Source: Candidatus Babeliales bacterium (GTDB taxonomy: Bacteria > Babelota > Babeliae > Babelales > Vermiphilaceae). From it: a stretch of 64,000 nucleotides of DNA. Below the pieces are notes generated by a model. That model worked only from the letters and a program-made list of their open reading frames with translations, had not been told where the DNA came from and did not search any database. The number at the start of each line of letters is the position of its first letter. The first letter of the stretch is position 1. Positions 41,761 to 51,360 of this stretch are shown here, piece after piece. Position numbers and translations under genes: made by a program. The DNA is taken from contig JAGVKD010000021.1 of NCBI GenBank assembly GCA_020050795.1, positions 62,001-126,000 on the forward strand, written 5' to 3'.

Positions 41761-43188
41761 TCCATTTTCCAACCGTTCTTTTGTTTTAACTTCCCCGAGC
41801 ATAGAAGCCAAGTCATGAATGGATGGGCCGGTTGCCTTTCCAGTCAGCGCGAGTCGTATAAAAGAAAAAAGTGGTTTTAATGGCAGATTTTTTTCCTGCG
41901 CAGCTTTTTTAACAGCAGCGGCGAATTGTTCCGGGTTGTTGGTCATGCCAAGGCAATCAGATACAATTGCTGCAAGAATAGGGGCCTGCTTTTCATCGAC
42001 ATAATTTGCAATGTCATGAGTAGTGACTGTCGGTTGTTCAAAATAAAAATGCAAAGCAGGAACTGCATCTTTGAGTGTTACCAAATCTGTTTTTATTACT
42101 TTCAACAAATGAGACAGGCGCTCATTTGGAATGTTTTTGGCCTCTACAAATGCTTCATCTAGGAATGGGCGGCAAGCAAGGGCCAACTGTTCTGGTGTGT
42201 ATCTATCAATCCACTTATGATTGAGCCATTGCAGCTTTTCAACATCATATTTGATGTGACCAGCAGATGGTGGATTATCAAAATTAAGTTTTGTGGCTAG
42301 CTCTTCCAAAGACATTATTTCCTCTTCAAAGGAAGAACCAATAATAGCCAGATAATTGCAAATCGCTTCAGGAGTGAATCCTGCTTTTTGCAAGTCACGA
42401 AGTGAGAACCCGAAGTCTCGTTTTGATAATTTTTTGCCTTCTTTATTACACAAAATAGGCATGTGCCAAAAAGTGGGTAGCTCTTTTTGAAATATTTTGT
42501 AGAGACCCGCTTGATTAGCAGTGTTGGTTAGATGGTCATCACCACGAAAAACGTGAGTGATATCCATTGTCATGTCATCGACAAAATTGGCAAATATGAA
42601 GGTGAAAGAGTTATCTTTTCGTGTAATAGGGAAATCGGAAAAGTTTTTAAAATCAAAGGTGATTGTCCCATGTGCCAAGTCATGAATGGAGACTAGTCCC
42701 TCATGATCAAGCTTAACGCGCCATATGAATGGCACATCATTGCTAAGCCTTCTGGCTACTTCTTGCTCAGACAGATTGAGGCAGTTTCGATCATAGCGAG
42801 GGGGTTGTTTGAGCGCGGTTTGGCGTTCCCGTTTTTTTTCGAGCTCTTGTGTGGTGCAAAAACAACGATAAGCTCCATCTTTTTCAATGAGAGCATCGAG
42901 GTATTTTTGATAGATCGGAGTTCTTTGCGATTGGAAGTATGGCTCATGTGGGCCATTTGTGTACGGTCCCTCATCATAATCTAGACCGAGCCATCGCAAA
43001 TCATGAATGATTTCTTTTGCTTCTGGATCATAGTTACGTTCTGAATCTGTATCCTCAATGCGCAAAACAAAGGTGCCGCCTTTTCTTTTGGCAAATAGGT
43101 AGTTCAAAAGGGCGGTACGGACATTGCCAAGATGCATCATGCCTGTTGGGGCAGGTGCAAACCGAACTCGAATAGAATTTTTACTCAT
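41734..43188 (-). CDS. gltX: Glutamyl-tRNA synthetase
   Basis: Class I aminoacyl-tRNA synthetase. 484 residues. RFAPAPTGMMHLGN holds the HIGH-type motif (19-22), IEDTD is at about 44-48, and the KMSKS-type loop is KKLSKRDFG (about 250). The C-terminal helical anticodon-binding domain is complete. In bacteria lacking glutaminyl-tRNA synthetase it charges both tRNA-Glu and tRNA-Gln; whether that holds here cannot be seen from this window. Confidence 0.95.
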   Translation of the reverse strand: MSKNSIRVRFAPAPTGMMHLGNVRTALLNYLFAKRKGGTFVLRIEDTDSERNYDPEAKEIIHDLRWLGLDYDEGPYTNGPHEPYFQSQRTPIYQKYLDALIEKDGAYRCFCTTQELEKKRERQTALKQPPRYDRNCLNLSEQEVARRLSNDVPFIWRVKLDHEGLVSIHDLAHGTITFDFKNFSDFPITRKDNSFTFIFANFVDDMTMDITHVFRGDDHLTNTANQAGLYKIFQKELPTFWHMPILCNKEGKKLSKRDFGFSLRDLQKAGFTPEAICNYLAIIGSSFEEEIMSLEELATKLNFDNPPSAGHIKYDVEKLQWLNHKWIDRYTPEQLALACRPFLDEAFVEAKNIPNERLSHLLKVIKTDLVTLKDAVPALHFYFEQPTVTTHDIANYVDEKQAPILAAIVSDCLGMTNNPEQFAAAVKKAAQEKNLPLKPLFSFIRLALTGKATGPSIHDLASMLGEVKTKERLENGLELLRRIG

Positions 43189-43384
43189 AGTATTATATCG
43201 CTTGGAGACAAAAATTTTTCACAACCACACCTTAACAGTGTAGCGTCAGCTGTGTGCAAGTCCACTTTCTTACATGATTTATATGTGGGTTTATATATAA
43301 ATTTCACTGAGTATTTTGACAGTTGGTATGACGGTCTGCTAAGTTCTGGGGCGAGTTAATTATTTACAAATAAAAAAGGAGAGC

Positions 43385-43669
43385 GTGGTGAACAAGTGTC
43401 TTAAAATCACCCTTGGTAGTGGGGTGCCGGGTGCTTTTCTCCGCTCGTTTGTGCTGAAACATGCACGTCAGCTAGGTTTAGAGGGAGTAGCGCAGGCGAT
43501 TGCCGGAGAAGGGTCGGTACGCATCATCGTATGCGGCGACAAAGATAGAGTAGAGGATTTTCTCGATGCACTTCATAAAGGAACGGGAAGTTTTGTTCCC
43601 GATGACATAGAAGTGGAGCCCTTTTTGAAGGATAAAGATTATCGAGGAGTCTTTCGCGTTATAGAGTAG
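43385..43669 (+). CDS. Acylphosphatase-like protein, active site altered
   Basis: 94 residues, GTG start after GGAGAG. The alpha/beta sandwich signature is visible: SGVPGAFLRSFVLKHARQLG keeps the phosphate-binding Arg, and EGSVRIIVCGDKDRVEDFLD matches the second half. The catalytic Asn normally in 'G-W-V-R-N' is replaced (GVAQAI), so it may not hydrolyse acyl phosphates. The start could also be the next GTG, one codon later. Confidence 0.75.
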   Translation: MVNKCLKITLGSGVPGAFLRSFVLKHARQLGLEGVAQAIAGEGSVRIIVCGDKDRVEDFLDALHKGTGSFVPDDIEVEPFLKDKDYRGVFRVIE

Positions 43670-43747
43670 TCGATAAAAAGATTTCTGTTACACTGGGGCA
43701 ATACCACGTTCGACCTATATAAACTGCAGCCCTGAAGATTGTTGCGC

Positions 43748-46666
43748 ATGGTGATTAAGTTCCCTAGATTGATGTATCGATTACTTTTTCTATTGATGAC
43801 AACGAATGGCGCGTTGTCTCATGAGCAGCGCAATGACATGCGCATAACAGTGCAATCGGCTGCCGATATTGTATCAGCATCTGATTTTGCATTGTTGTTT
43901 GCATCTGCTCGTAAAATAGAACAGATCACCTATGCCTCAGACATTAAATTCGATGTGGATGAGTTTTATCACTTGTTGGGCTTCCAAGCGGGTGAGCTTG
44001 TTTCGTTTTCAACACTGTGTTCGGGTGTTAATTCTTTTTTCAAAAAACAAAAATTCTCTTCTATAGATATTTCCATAACCAATTCAGCCGAAGACACGGC
44101 ATCTCTTCATTTTGAGTTTTCTAGTTTTTGGACCTTTGCACGATTAAAGATTAGTGGCTTTCTTGTTGGTAAGGATGTTTATCGTCAGTACTACATGATG
44201 GATACGGGAGATGTTTTTGATGAAGACAAGCATCTGGAATCAATCGAGAAAATAAAAAGAGCACTGGCGCAGGAAGGTTATTTAAATGCCCGGGTCCTGA
44301 GTTCTTCAGTGAAAGATTATGATGCAAAAAAAATTACCATTCAGTTAGAGCTGCTTCGCAATCAAAAGTATGTGATCTCGCATGAGCAGTGTCATATTAC
44401 AGGTGATATCCCTTCTGATGAAAAAAACGAACTTTCAAAAGAAATAAACAGAGCATATTTGCGCCGTTTACATAGTGCCTATTATGGCAAAGAAAAAATA
44501 AATAAAACGGCGCAAGAAGTTAAGCTCTTTTTGGCCGATAAAGGTTTTTTGCATGTCTCTATTAATTTGGACGAAAAGGTGGATCATGCGGCGCGAGGCG
44601 TTGGCCTCACGTGGGAAATTAATGTGCATAAAAAGCGGGAGCTTGTTTTTTTTGGTAACGCATTTTTCACACGCTATCAGTTGTGCGAAAAGATTAGTGA
44701 ATTTGGAAGATCTGCGTGGTTGTTGCCAGCCGGTATTTTAGCCGAAGAGATAGCCCAGGCCTATCGGCAGAACGGTTTTTGGAAAGTTGAGATAGAAACG
44801 AGAGAGGAAGAAGGGCGATCATTTTTCATAATCAAGGAAAAAGATCGTTTTTATATTGACCGTATTGAGCTAAGGAATGTTGAGCATTTCGATACCGATC
44901 AGTTGATTCGCAAATTTTTCAAAAAAATAAAGCGACGTCGTTTTTTTGATCACGGATTATTGCAACTCTGTTTATCTGAGCTGATGAGTTTTTATTGTGA
45001 GCATGGTTTTTTGGATGCACGGGTTCTGGGTGAAGAATGCGTGCAGGGCGATGAGGGGATCGGTTCTTTGATCATCTCTATCGAGGAAGGTTCGCAATAT
45101 GTTTTGGGGAATGTGCGATTGGAAGGCATAGCGGATGTACCGACGAATCAATTATTTTTGCCCTATGTACCCAATGATGTTCCGGTTCCTTTTAATCCTA
45201 CGATCGTTGCTCAGCAGCGACAGCATTTAATGAGCCACCTTCGTAAAAAAGGATATCTCAATAGTATTCCCCGCTCTGAAGTGCTCAAAAAGGGAAACAG
45301 TGTTGATATCTCATGGCGAATTGAACATGAAGATGTGCCTGCTCAATTTGGTAAGTCTATCGTTTTAGGTACGAGTCCTATTCCATTTAGCCGTCTTCAA
45401 AAAATGCTTCTGCATCAAACAGGCAATACATGGAATCAAGCAGCATTACGCACGACATTTAATTTTTTGCGCGGGCTTAATGTATTTGAAGGAATACAAT
45501 TAGTGCCAGATGTGTCCATTGAAAATGGCAGAAGAGATGTTCTAGTTCGCCTTCAGGAAGATGATCCAATTGAAGTACGTGTGCGTGCTGGTGCTGAGTT
45601 AGAAAATGTGCAGCGCTACCAAACTCTAGAGGGTATAACGTACCGCTTAGGAGGTAGCTTTATGGTTAAGAATCCGCTCAAGTGCGCGGATCATTTCCGA
45701 TTTGATGTTGATCTAACCCGTGTGCACCGAGAAATTGTTGCGAATTATATTCTTCCATGGTCTTTGAAAATTCCTGCAAAAACGATTACGAAGATTTATA
45801 GCATAAAGCATGAGCATCCTGCCTATCTTGGCGGTAACGGTAATATTTATACCGCACTGCAAAACGGTGGGTTGGTTAGCTTTCAGGCCGAGACAGACTG
45901 GCTTGATGTTACATGTAACGTTGGTTTTGAGTGGATGAAAACATCTATAAAAGATGATCCGATTAGTATCAAAGTATTGGCCGATGAGCTTGCATTGGCC
46001 ATCAATTTTGACCGGCGCTTATTTGGTGAATCAATCCCCTATATTTTTGGTGAACCAACATTACTCATTGATCGCCTTGATAATAAATTAGATCCAACGA
46101 CAGGAACTCTGACTTTGATTTCTATGAAAGGAATGTTTCCGATCGGGGGTCCCAAGCAGAATTCTTTTTTTGTGAAGATGTTATTAGAGCAGTCTTTGTT
46201 TGTTCCATTAAAACAGGTCGTTTTGGCTATCCGGGGCCGCGTAGGGCATATTTTCCATCGAGATTTTTCGGCGATTTCTCCTATTGAGCGATTCTATTTG
46301 GGAGGGTCACACTCATTGAGAGGTTACGATTCAGACCTTGCCCCACCTGTGAGCGTATTTGTTGATGCGCGTGGCCAACGATATTTAGTTCCCCGTGGTG
46401 GCAAAAGTATGCTGAATGTGAATCTTGAATTGCGCATTCCTTTTGCAAATAAATTTGGGTTTACTCTGTTTCAGGATGCGGGAATGTTGAGTAAAGATAA
46501 CTTTGCTGACTTTTCTGCGAACAATTTATTGGCGGCAACGGGTTTTGGTCTTCGCTATAATACCCCCCTTGGACCATTGCGTTTTGATATTGGTTGGAAG
46601 TGGGGAAGGCGAATTCCGCTTGAAAGATCATTTGCTTGGTTTTTGTCTTTAGGCAACGCATTTTAG
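43748..46666 (+). CDS. bamA: BamA/Omp85-type outer-membrane assembly factor
   Basis: 972 residues from the ATG; two upstream TTG codons are less likely. A signal peptide (1-24, ending ALS) is followed by a long periplasmic part with at least five POTRA-like modules (about 30-600). The barrel (about 610-972) carries the conserved GGSHSLRGYD motif near the end and a terminal Phe. Inserts beta-barrel proteins into the outer membrane. Longer than enteric BamA (about 800), mostly in the POTRA region. TamA-type function cannot be excluded, but BamA is the simpler call as the only Omp85 protein visible. Confidence 0.9.
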   Translation: MVIKFPRLMYRLLFLLMTTNGALSHEQRNDMRITVQSAADIVSASDFALLFASARKIEQITYASDIKFDVDEFYHLLGFQAGELVSFSTLCSGVNSFFKKQKFSSIDISITNSAEDTASLHFEFSSFWTFARLKISGFLVGKDVYRQYYMMDTGDVFDEDKHLESIEKIKRALAQEGYLNARVLSSSVKDYDAKKITIQLELLRNQKYVISHEQCHITGDIPSDEKNELSKEINRAYLRRLHSAYYGKEKINKTAQEVKLFLADKGFLHVSINLDEKVDHAARGVGLTWEINVHKKRELVFFGNAFFTRYQLCEKISEFGRSAWLLPAGILAEEIAQAYRQNGFWKVEIETREEEGRSFFIIKEKDRFYIDRIELRNVEHFDTDQLIRKFFKKIKRRRFFDHGLLQLCLSELMSFYCEHGFLDARVLGEECVQGDEGIGSLIISIEEGSQYVLGNVRLEGIADVPTNQLFLPYVPNDVPVPFNPTIVAQQRQHLMSHLRKKGYLNSIPRSEVLKKGNSVDISWRIEHEDVPAQFGKSIVLGTSPIPFSRLQKMLLHQTGNTWNQAALRTTFNFLRGLNVFEGIQLVPDVSIENGRRDVLVRLQEDDPIEVRVRAGAELENVQRYQTLEGITYRLGGSFMVKNPLKCADHFRFDVDLTRVHREIVANYILPWSLKIPAKTITKIYSIKHEHPAYLGGNGNIYTALQNGGLVSFQAETDWLDVTCNVGFEWMKTSIKDDPISIKVLADELALAINFDRRLFGESIPYIFGEPTLLIDRLDNKLDPTTGTLTLISMKGMFPIGGPKQNSFFVKMLLEQSLFVPLKQVVLAIRGRVGHIFHRDFSAISPIERFYLGGSHSLRGYDSDLAPPVSVFVDARGQRYLVPRGGKSMLNVNLELRIPFANKFGFTLFQDAGMLSKDNFADFSANNLLAATGFGLRYNTPLGPLRFDIGWKWGRRIPLERSFAWFLSLGNAF

Positions 46667-46727
46667 CAAAAATCTTCATTTATTCAGCTACTGTGTTATA
46701 TTGACCAAGAAGTGGAGGTTTTTTCCG

Positions 46728-46752
46728 CCCCAAAACCCTTGATTTTTTGGGG
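46728..46752. promoter_or_regulatory. Leader hairpin before the His-rich membrane-protein gene
   Basis: CCCCAAAA and TTTTGGGG arms separated by nine bases, ending 15 bases before the ATG and next to the presumed ribosome site. No T-run follows, so it is not a simple terminator. May control translation of the operon that contains potABCD. Confidence 0.4.
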
Positions 46753-46767
46753 TATAAAGGATTTTAA

Positions 46768-47454
46768 ATGCACGATAATCATTCACACTCAGATCATTTG
46801 CATAGCCATAGTCTTTTTGACGAATTAGTTTGTCATCTGCCCTATGCGGTTTTTGCGGTCGCTTTTGGCCTTGGGCTATTGAGTTTCATGTCTTTTTTGA
46901 CATTTTGCTCGGAAGACCAAAGGCTTTTGTGTCGAAGTGCCCATGTCTTATTTCACAGTTTCCATTTTATGCATATTGTGTTTGCAGCAACGGGTACGCT
47001 GATCACATTTTTGCGTTTCTCAAAAAGTACTTTTCAGGCTCTCCTGGTGGGTATCTTTTCTCCGGTAATTTTCTGTTCTCTTTCTGATAATATCTTGCCA
47101 TATATTGGTGGTAGGATGCTTGGTGTCAACATGCATTTTCATATGTGTTTTTTCACTGAGCTGCATAATGTATTACCATTCCTTTTTGTCGGGATCATAA
47201 ACGGATTCATTCTTGGCAAGTATCATGCGGGCGATAAGGGTCTTTACTCCCTTTTCTCACATGCAGTACACATTCTTATCAGTTCATTGGCATCAATTTT
47301 TTATTTGGTGTCGCATGGTTTTACCGACTGGTATACCCAAATTGGTTTTGTATTTTTATTCTTGATAGGCGCGGTTGTAGTACCGTGTACACTTTCTGAT
47401 GTAGTTATTCCGATGGTCTTAGCTAGGGCTGGCGGTGGCAATGAGAAGCATTGA
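46768..47454 (+). CDS. Polytopic membrane protein with His-rich N-terminus
   Basis: 228 residues. The first 14 carry six histidines (MHDNHSHSDHLHSH), a likely metal-binding tail, followed by about six membrane helices. Helices contain further His and Cys (HVLFHSFHFMH, MHFHMCFFTELH), which suggests metal transport or sensing. The family is not recognised. The stop lies 14 bases inside potA, so it is translationally coupled to the polyamine transporter and is the first gene of that operon. Confidence 0.7.
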   Translation: MHDNHSHSDHLHSHSLFDELVCHLPYAVFAVAFGLGLLSFMSFLTFCSEDQRLLCRSAHVLFHSFHFMHIVFAATGTLITFLRFSKSTFQALLVGIFSPVIFCSLSDNILPYIGGRMLGVNMHFHMCFFTELHNVLPFLFVGIINGFILGKYHAGDKGLYSLFSHAVHILISSLASIFYLVSHGFTDWYTQIGFVFLFLIGAVVVPCTLSDVVIPMVLARAGGGNEKH

Positions 47455-48532
47455 GCTAAAAAATATTACAAAATCGTTCGACGGCGAAACGATTCTTGAG
47501 AACATTAATCTCACTATTCCGAGCGGCAAGTTTTTTGCCATTCTCGGACCAAGTGGCAGCGGTAAGACAACGTTGCTTCGTCTGATCGCTGGTTTTGAAA
47601 AGCCAGACTCGGGCTCGGTTTTTCTGGGGACTCAGGATATTACCAACGTTCCTATTAACAAGCGGCGTGTGAACACTGTCTTTCAGAATTATGCATTATT
47701 TCCACATATGAATGTGTTTGATAATGTGGGATATAGTTTGCGTATCCGTGGGATTGCATCGCAAATAATTGAAGAAAAAGTGATCAAAGTTTTGCAAGCG
47801 GTTCGTTTGGAAAAACAAATCTATAAATCAGTCACTCAACTTTCTGGTGGGCAGCAACAACGAGTTGCTCTTGCCCGTGCAATTATAAATGAGCCGGATG
47901 TTCTACTGCTTGATGAACCTCTTGCGGCGCTTGATTTGAAATTGCGCGAACAAATGTTGATTGAGCTTATTGATTTGCAAGCAAACTTACAGACAACATT
48001 TGTGTATATTACCCACGATCAATTTGAAGCGCTGACCGTTGCTGATTATATGGCCATCATGAATCGTGATGGTGAAATAGAGCAGGTTGGCACCCCAAAA
48101 GAAATTTATGAGTTTCCTAAAACAACATTTGTTGCGAAATTTGTTGGAACTACCAACATTTTTGAAGGTGTTTTGCGCGAAGAGGTTGGCAGCTTTAAAA
48201 TTGAGCTAAAAGATCTTGGCTCATTTGCGGTGGCCATTCCTAAAGATGCGCCGTGGATCCAGGATGGACGAGCATTGAGCATGAGCTTGCGTCCAGAAAA
48301 GATATTTATTAGCAAACAACCAATGCACAATTTTGACAATGTTATTGAGGGAACGATCGTTGCGATTGTATATCATGGACGATCGACTCAATATAATGTG
48401 AAGTTGCCTAATGGTTTTGTGGTGCATGTCTTCGAACAGAATGAAGAACACTTTCCGCACCAGCAAATAGATTATGATGATATGGTGTATTTATATTGGC
48501 AAAAAGAAAACGTGGTGATGCTTGAACGATGA
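47441..48532 (+). CDS. potA: Spermidine/putrescine ABC transporter, ATP-binding subunit
   Basis: 363 residues from the ATG inside the end of the upstream gene. Walker A GPSGSGKT (36-43), Q-loop VFQN (Gln82), ABC signature LSGGQQQR (134-141), Walker B VLLLDEP (154-160), then a C-terminal regulatory TOBE-type domain (about 240-363). It energises the PotB-PotC permease at the inner membrane. The four genes potA-B-C-D overlap each other by four bases (ATGA) throughout, which assures matched synthesis. Family similarity to other type I importers exists, but the downstream PotD makes polyamines the best guess. Confidence 0.93.
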   Translation: MRSIELKNITKSFDGETILENINLTIPSGKFFAILGPSGSGKTTLLRLIAGFEKPDSGSVFLGTQDITNVPINKRRVNTVFQNYALFPHMNVFDNVGYSLRIRGIASQIIEEKVIKVLQAVRLEKQIYKSVTQLSGGQQQRVALARAIINEPDVLLLDEPLAALDLKLREQMLIELIDLQANLQTTFVYITHDQFEALTVADYMAIMNRDGEIEQVGTPKEIYEFPKTTFVAKFVGTTNIFEGVLREEVGSFKIELKDLGSFAVAIPKDAPWIQDGRALSMSLRPEKIFISKQPMHNFDNVIEGTIVAIVYHGRSTQYNVKLPNGFVVHVFEQNEEHFPHQQIDYDDMVYLYWQKENVVMLER

Positions 48533-49389
48533 AACGTATTCCACTTAATCCAGAAAAAGATGTTCCTTTCATGCTTTATTTGCCTGCTCTAACTTGGCAG
48601 GTTCTTTTTCTTTTTGTGCCACTCATGGTGGTTTTCTTTTTTAGTTTTTTTCGGGTAGGGAATGTCTTTCAGTTCTCATTAGCAAATTACAAAGCATTAT
48701 TGGACATTGCGCATTTGAGAATTATTGTTCGCTCAATGGCATTATCGCTTGGCACAATGATTTCAACATTCTTGCTCGCCTATCCAGTTGCCTATTTTCT
48801 TGCCTTGCTAGCAAAGCGATGGAAAAATTTCGCCCTTTTTTTTGTAACACTTCCCTTTTGGTCCAATTTTCTTGTTTTGATTTATTCATGGTTTTTCTTG
48901 CTTGAAAATAATGGCATTATAAATTCTTTTTTAATTTGGGCGGGAGTTCTTCGAACCCCTCTGGATATTTCCCACAACATGATCTCGGTATTTATTTTGA
49001 TGCTCTACTGCTATTTGCCATTTATGATTATGCCTATCTTTACAAGTTTAAGCAGGATTGATCATCGCATTTTTGAAGCATCGGCAGATTTGGGTGCACG
49101 ACCATGGCAGACTTTTACTCGCATTACCTTTCCATTATCGCTACCAGGTATTCGTACGGGTGCATTGCTGGTTATGGTTCCTGCATTTGGAGAGCTTGCA
49201 ATTCCAGCCTTGATGGGCAAAAAATGGATGGTGAGTTCGCTTATTACCCATTATTTCTTTGTAGTGCAAGATGATGGAATTGGTTCTGCACTGACAATCG
49301 TCAGTGGACTTGTTTTATTCCTTATGATTTTATCTATTTATTATTTGCTTGGGTTACCAATGCGTCGCAGCGCAAGGGGGAATGCATGA
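48529..49389 (+). CDS. potB: Spermidine/putrescine ABC transporter permease
   Basis: 286 residues, six membrane helices. The EAA loop that docks on PotA is FEASADLGARPWQTFTRITF (about 180-200). First of two permease genes, coupled to potA by ATGA. Typical length and order for PotB. Confidence 0.92.
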   Translation: MKRIPLNPEKDVPFMLYLPALTWQVLFLFVPLMVVFFFSFFRVGNVFQFSLANYKALLDIAHLRIIVRSMALSLGTMISTFLLAYPVAYFLALLAKRWKNFALFFVTLPFWSNFLVLIYSWFFLLENNGIINSFLIWAGVLRTPLDISHNMISVFILMLYCYLPFMIMPIFTSLSRIDHRIFEASADLGARPWQTFTRITFPLSLPGIRTGALLVMVPAFGELAIPALMGKKWMVSSLITHYFFVVQDDGIGSALTIVSGLVLFLMILSIYYLLGLPMRRSARGNA

Positions 49390-50174
49390 TAGCTTCTGGT
49401 GTTTTTGAAAAATATATTGTCCCTTTTGTTGTTACCTTAGTTTTTCTTTTTTTATATCTCCCTATTGTTTTTTTGATTATTTCTTCATTTAACAGTGGTG
49501 CCTTAAATTATGAATGGGGTTCCTTTACCACCAGTTGGTATAGGGAACTGTTTACTTCTGTTGAAGTGTGGGGAGCTGTTAAAAATTCTTTAATAGTAGC
49601 AACTACCTCAGTTTTTTTGAGCGTTTCGATGGGTTCAATGCTGGTATTTTTTTTGCCACGATATTGGCTTGATCGATTCTCTGCACTTTTTTATGCAAAT
49701 TTGGCGGTTCCAGAGGTTGTTCTTTCAGTTGGCTTGCTCAGTTTTTTTTACTTTTTTTCAGTACCGCTTGGTCTTGTGACCTTGATTGTCGGACACACGC
49801 TGCTTGGGTTAGGTTATGTTGTTCCTGTAGTTTACAATCGATTTGTTGATCTTGATTCAAGCATCATGGAAGCATCGCTTGATCTTGGTGCGACACCATT
49901 GCAGACATTTCTGAAAGTGGTTTTACCTTTAATGATGCCAGCACTCGTTGTTTCTGGTTTACTGGTTTTTACCATCTCTTTTGATGATTTTATTTTTGCG
50001 TTTTTTTGTTCAGGCGCTTCGTCACAAACCTTGCCAATATACATATATTCAATGATTCGATCTGGAGCCACTCCCGAAATAACAGCCCTATCGGCACTGT
50101 TGCTTGGTATGAGTAGCATATTGGTTCTTGCGTTTTTATCCTTGCAGATACGCAAAATGGGTGGGGTGCGATGA
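49386..50174 (+). CDS. potC: Spermidine/putrescine ABC transporter permease
   Basis: 262 residues, six membrane helices. EAA loop MEASLDLGATPLQTFLKVVL is intact; the C-terminal part TLPIYIYSMIRSGATPEI matches PotC. Coupled by ATGA to both potB and potD. Confidence 0.92.
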   Translation: MIASGVFEKYIVPFVVTLVFLFLYLPIVFLIISSFNSGALNYEWGSFTTSWYRELFTSVEVWGAVKNSLIVATTSVFLSVSMGSMLVFFLPRYWLDRFSALFYANLAVPEVVLSVGLLSFFYFFSVPLGLVTLIVGHTLLGLGYVVPVVYNRFVDLDSSIMEASLDLGATPLQTFLKVVLPLMMPALVVSGLLVFTISFDDFIFAFFCSGASSQTLPIYIYSMIRSGATPEITALSALLLGMSSILVLAFLSLQIRKMGGVR

Positions 50175-51226
50175 CGCGAATTATAACACGATTCATGCTT
50201 TTTCTTTGTTTTTTGGGTATAGTTGCAACTTTTCTTTATGCACCAAAATTTTTCGAACGGGTCAAAGAGAGTCGGAGTATTAGTGTCCTTGCATGGCCAA
50301 ATATTTTGGATGCAGAGTATTTACAAGATTTTGAGAAAGAAACGGGGATCAAAGTTTATTTGTCCTATTTTGAATCGTATGAAGAACTTTTTGCAAAATT
50401 GTATCGTGGTGGTGGAGTTGGCTACGATCTTGTTATGGGCTCAGATTATGTAGTGCCTAAATTGATTGCACATGATCTGCTTAAGGAACTTGATCACTCA
50501 AGGATTGCATCTTTTAATGATATTCATCCTTTTTTACTTAATCATTCGTTTGATCCGGGAAATAAGTTTGATATACCGATTGGATGGAGTGCGTATGGTA
50601 TCGGTGTGGATACGGACTACTTTGGTGGCAAGATTCCTGAAGGAGGCTGGTCACTCTTGTTTGATCGTAAGCATGGCGATTATAAAGTTGGCATGATTGA
50701 TGATGCGAGGGAAACTGTTTTGCCAGCTTCTTATTATTTATTTGGTCCATTAGATGTTCTTGAAGGCGACAAAGTAGATCAGGTAGAAGATCTTTTGGTC
50801 AAGCAACGAGAATGGGTGGCGCTCTATACTGATCAACGTTCAGACCAGTTACTCTTATCCAAAGCAGCTCCGGTGGTCTTTGCCATGAATCCTGATTTAT
50901 CTCGTGCCATCAAAGAGAACAAAAATATTGTTTTCATTATTCCTGAAGAAGGTAGCTTTGTTGTGATCGATTCCTTGGTGATTCCTAAGGCAACAATGCG
51001 AGAGGATTTTGTATACCAGTTCATTAATTATTTGTATCGCCCCGAAGTTTTACAAAAATATGTTGATCGCTATGGATTCTTTTCTCCGATAAAAGGGGTG
51101 TCGTTTGATCGTGAACATCTAAACATTCCCATGTCTTTAGAGGAATTGTTTAAGAAGTTACATTTTTTTGATACGGTCATATCAAATGAAGTTTTAAGTC
51201 GTCTGTGGATAGCAGTTCGATCATAA
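50171..51226 (+). CDS. potD: Spermidine/putrescine-binding protein
   Basis: Periplasmic or membrane-tethered solute-binding protein of 351 residues. The N-terminal segment (5-25) looks like a signal anchor without a lipobox. Then VLAWPNILDAEYLQDFEKET, SYEELFAKL and YDLVMGSDYVV, classical for PotD/PotF, and WSAYGIGVDTDYFG. Last gene of the operon; a T-rich stretch without hairpin follows. Confidence 0.9.
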   Translation: MTRIITRFMLFLCFLGIVATFLYAPKFFERVKESRSISVLAWPNILDAEYLQDFEKETGIKVYLSYFESYEELFAKLYRGGGVGYDLVMGSDYVVPKLIAHDLLKELDHSRIASFNDIHPFLLNHSFDPGNKFDIPIGWSAYGIGVDTDYFGGKIPEGGWSLLFDRKHGDYKVGMIDDARETVLPASYYLFGPLDVLEGDKVDQVEDLLVKQREWVALYTDQRSDQLLLSKAAPVVFAMNPDLSRAIKENKNIVFIIPEEGSFVVIDSLVIPKATMREDFVYQFINYLYRPEVLQKYVDRYGFFSPIKGVSFDREHLNIPMSLEELFKKLHFFDTVISNEVLSRLWIAVRS

Positions 51227-51292
51227 TTTTTTTTTATATTTGACTTCCGTATACAAATTGTTATTTATGTAAGGATGTCTAAATATTTTAGA

Positions 51293-51322
51293 TTGACACC
51301 AGAGTAGTAAGCGCGGTATACG
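51293..51322 (+). promoter_or_regulatory. Promoter of the giant secreted-protein gene
   Basis: TTGACA (51293-51298), 18-base spacer, TATACG (51317-51322), about 40 bases upstream of the ATG, which has an AAAAAAGGGTGAGAG site. Confidence 0.7.
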
Positions 51323-51360
51323 TTAATTTTGAAGACGTACTTATAAAAAAGGGTGAGAGT

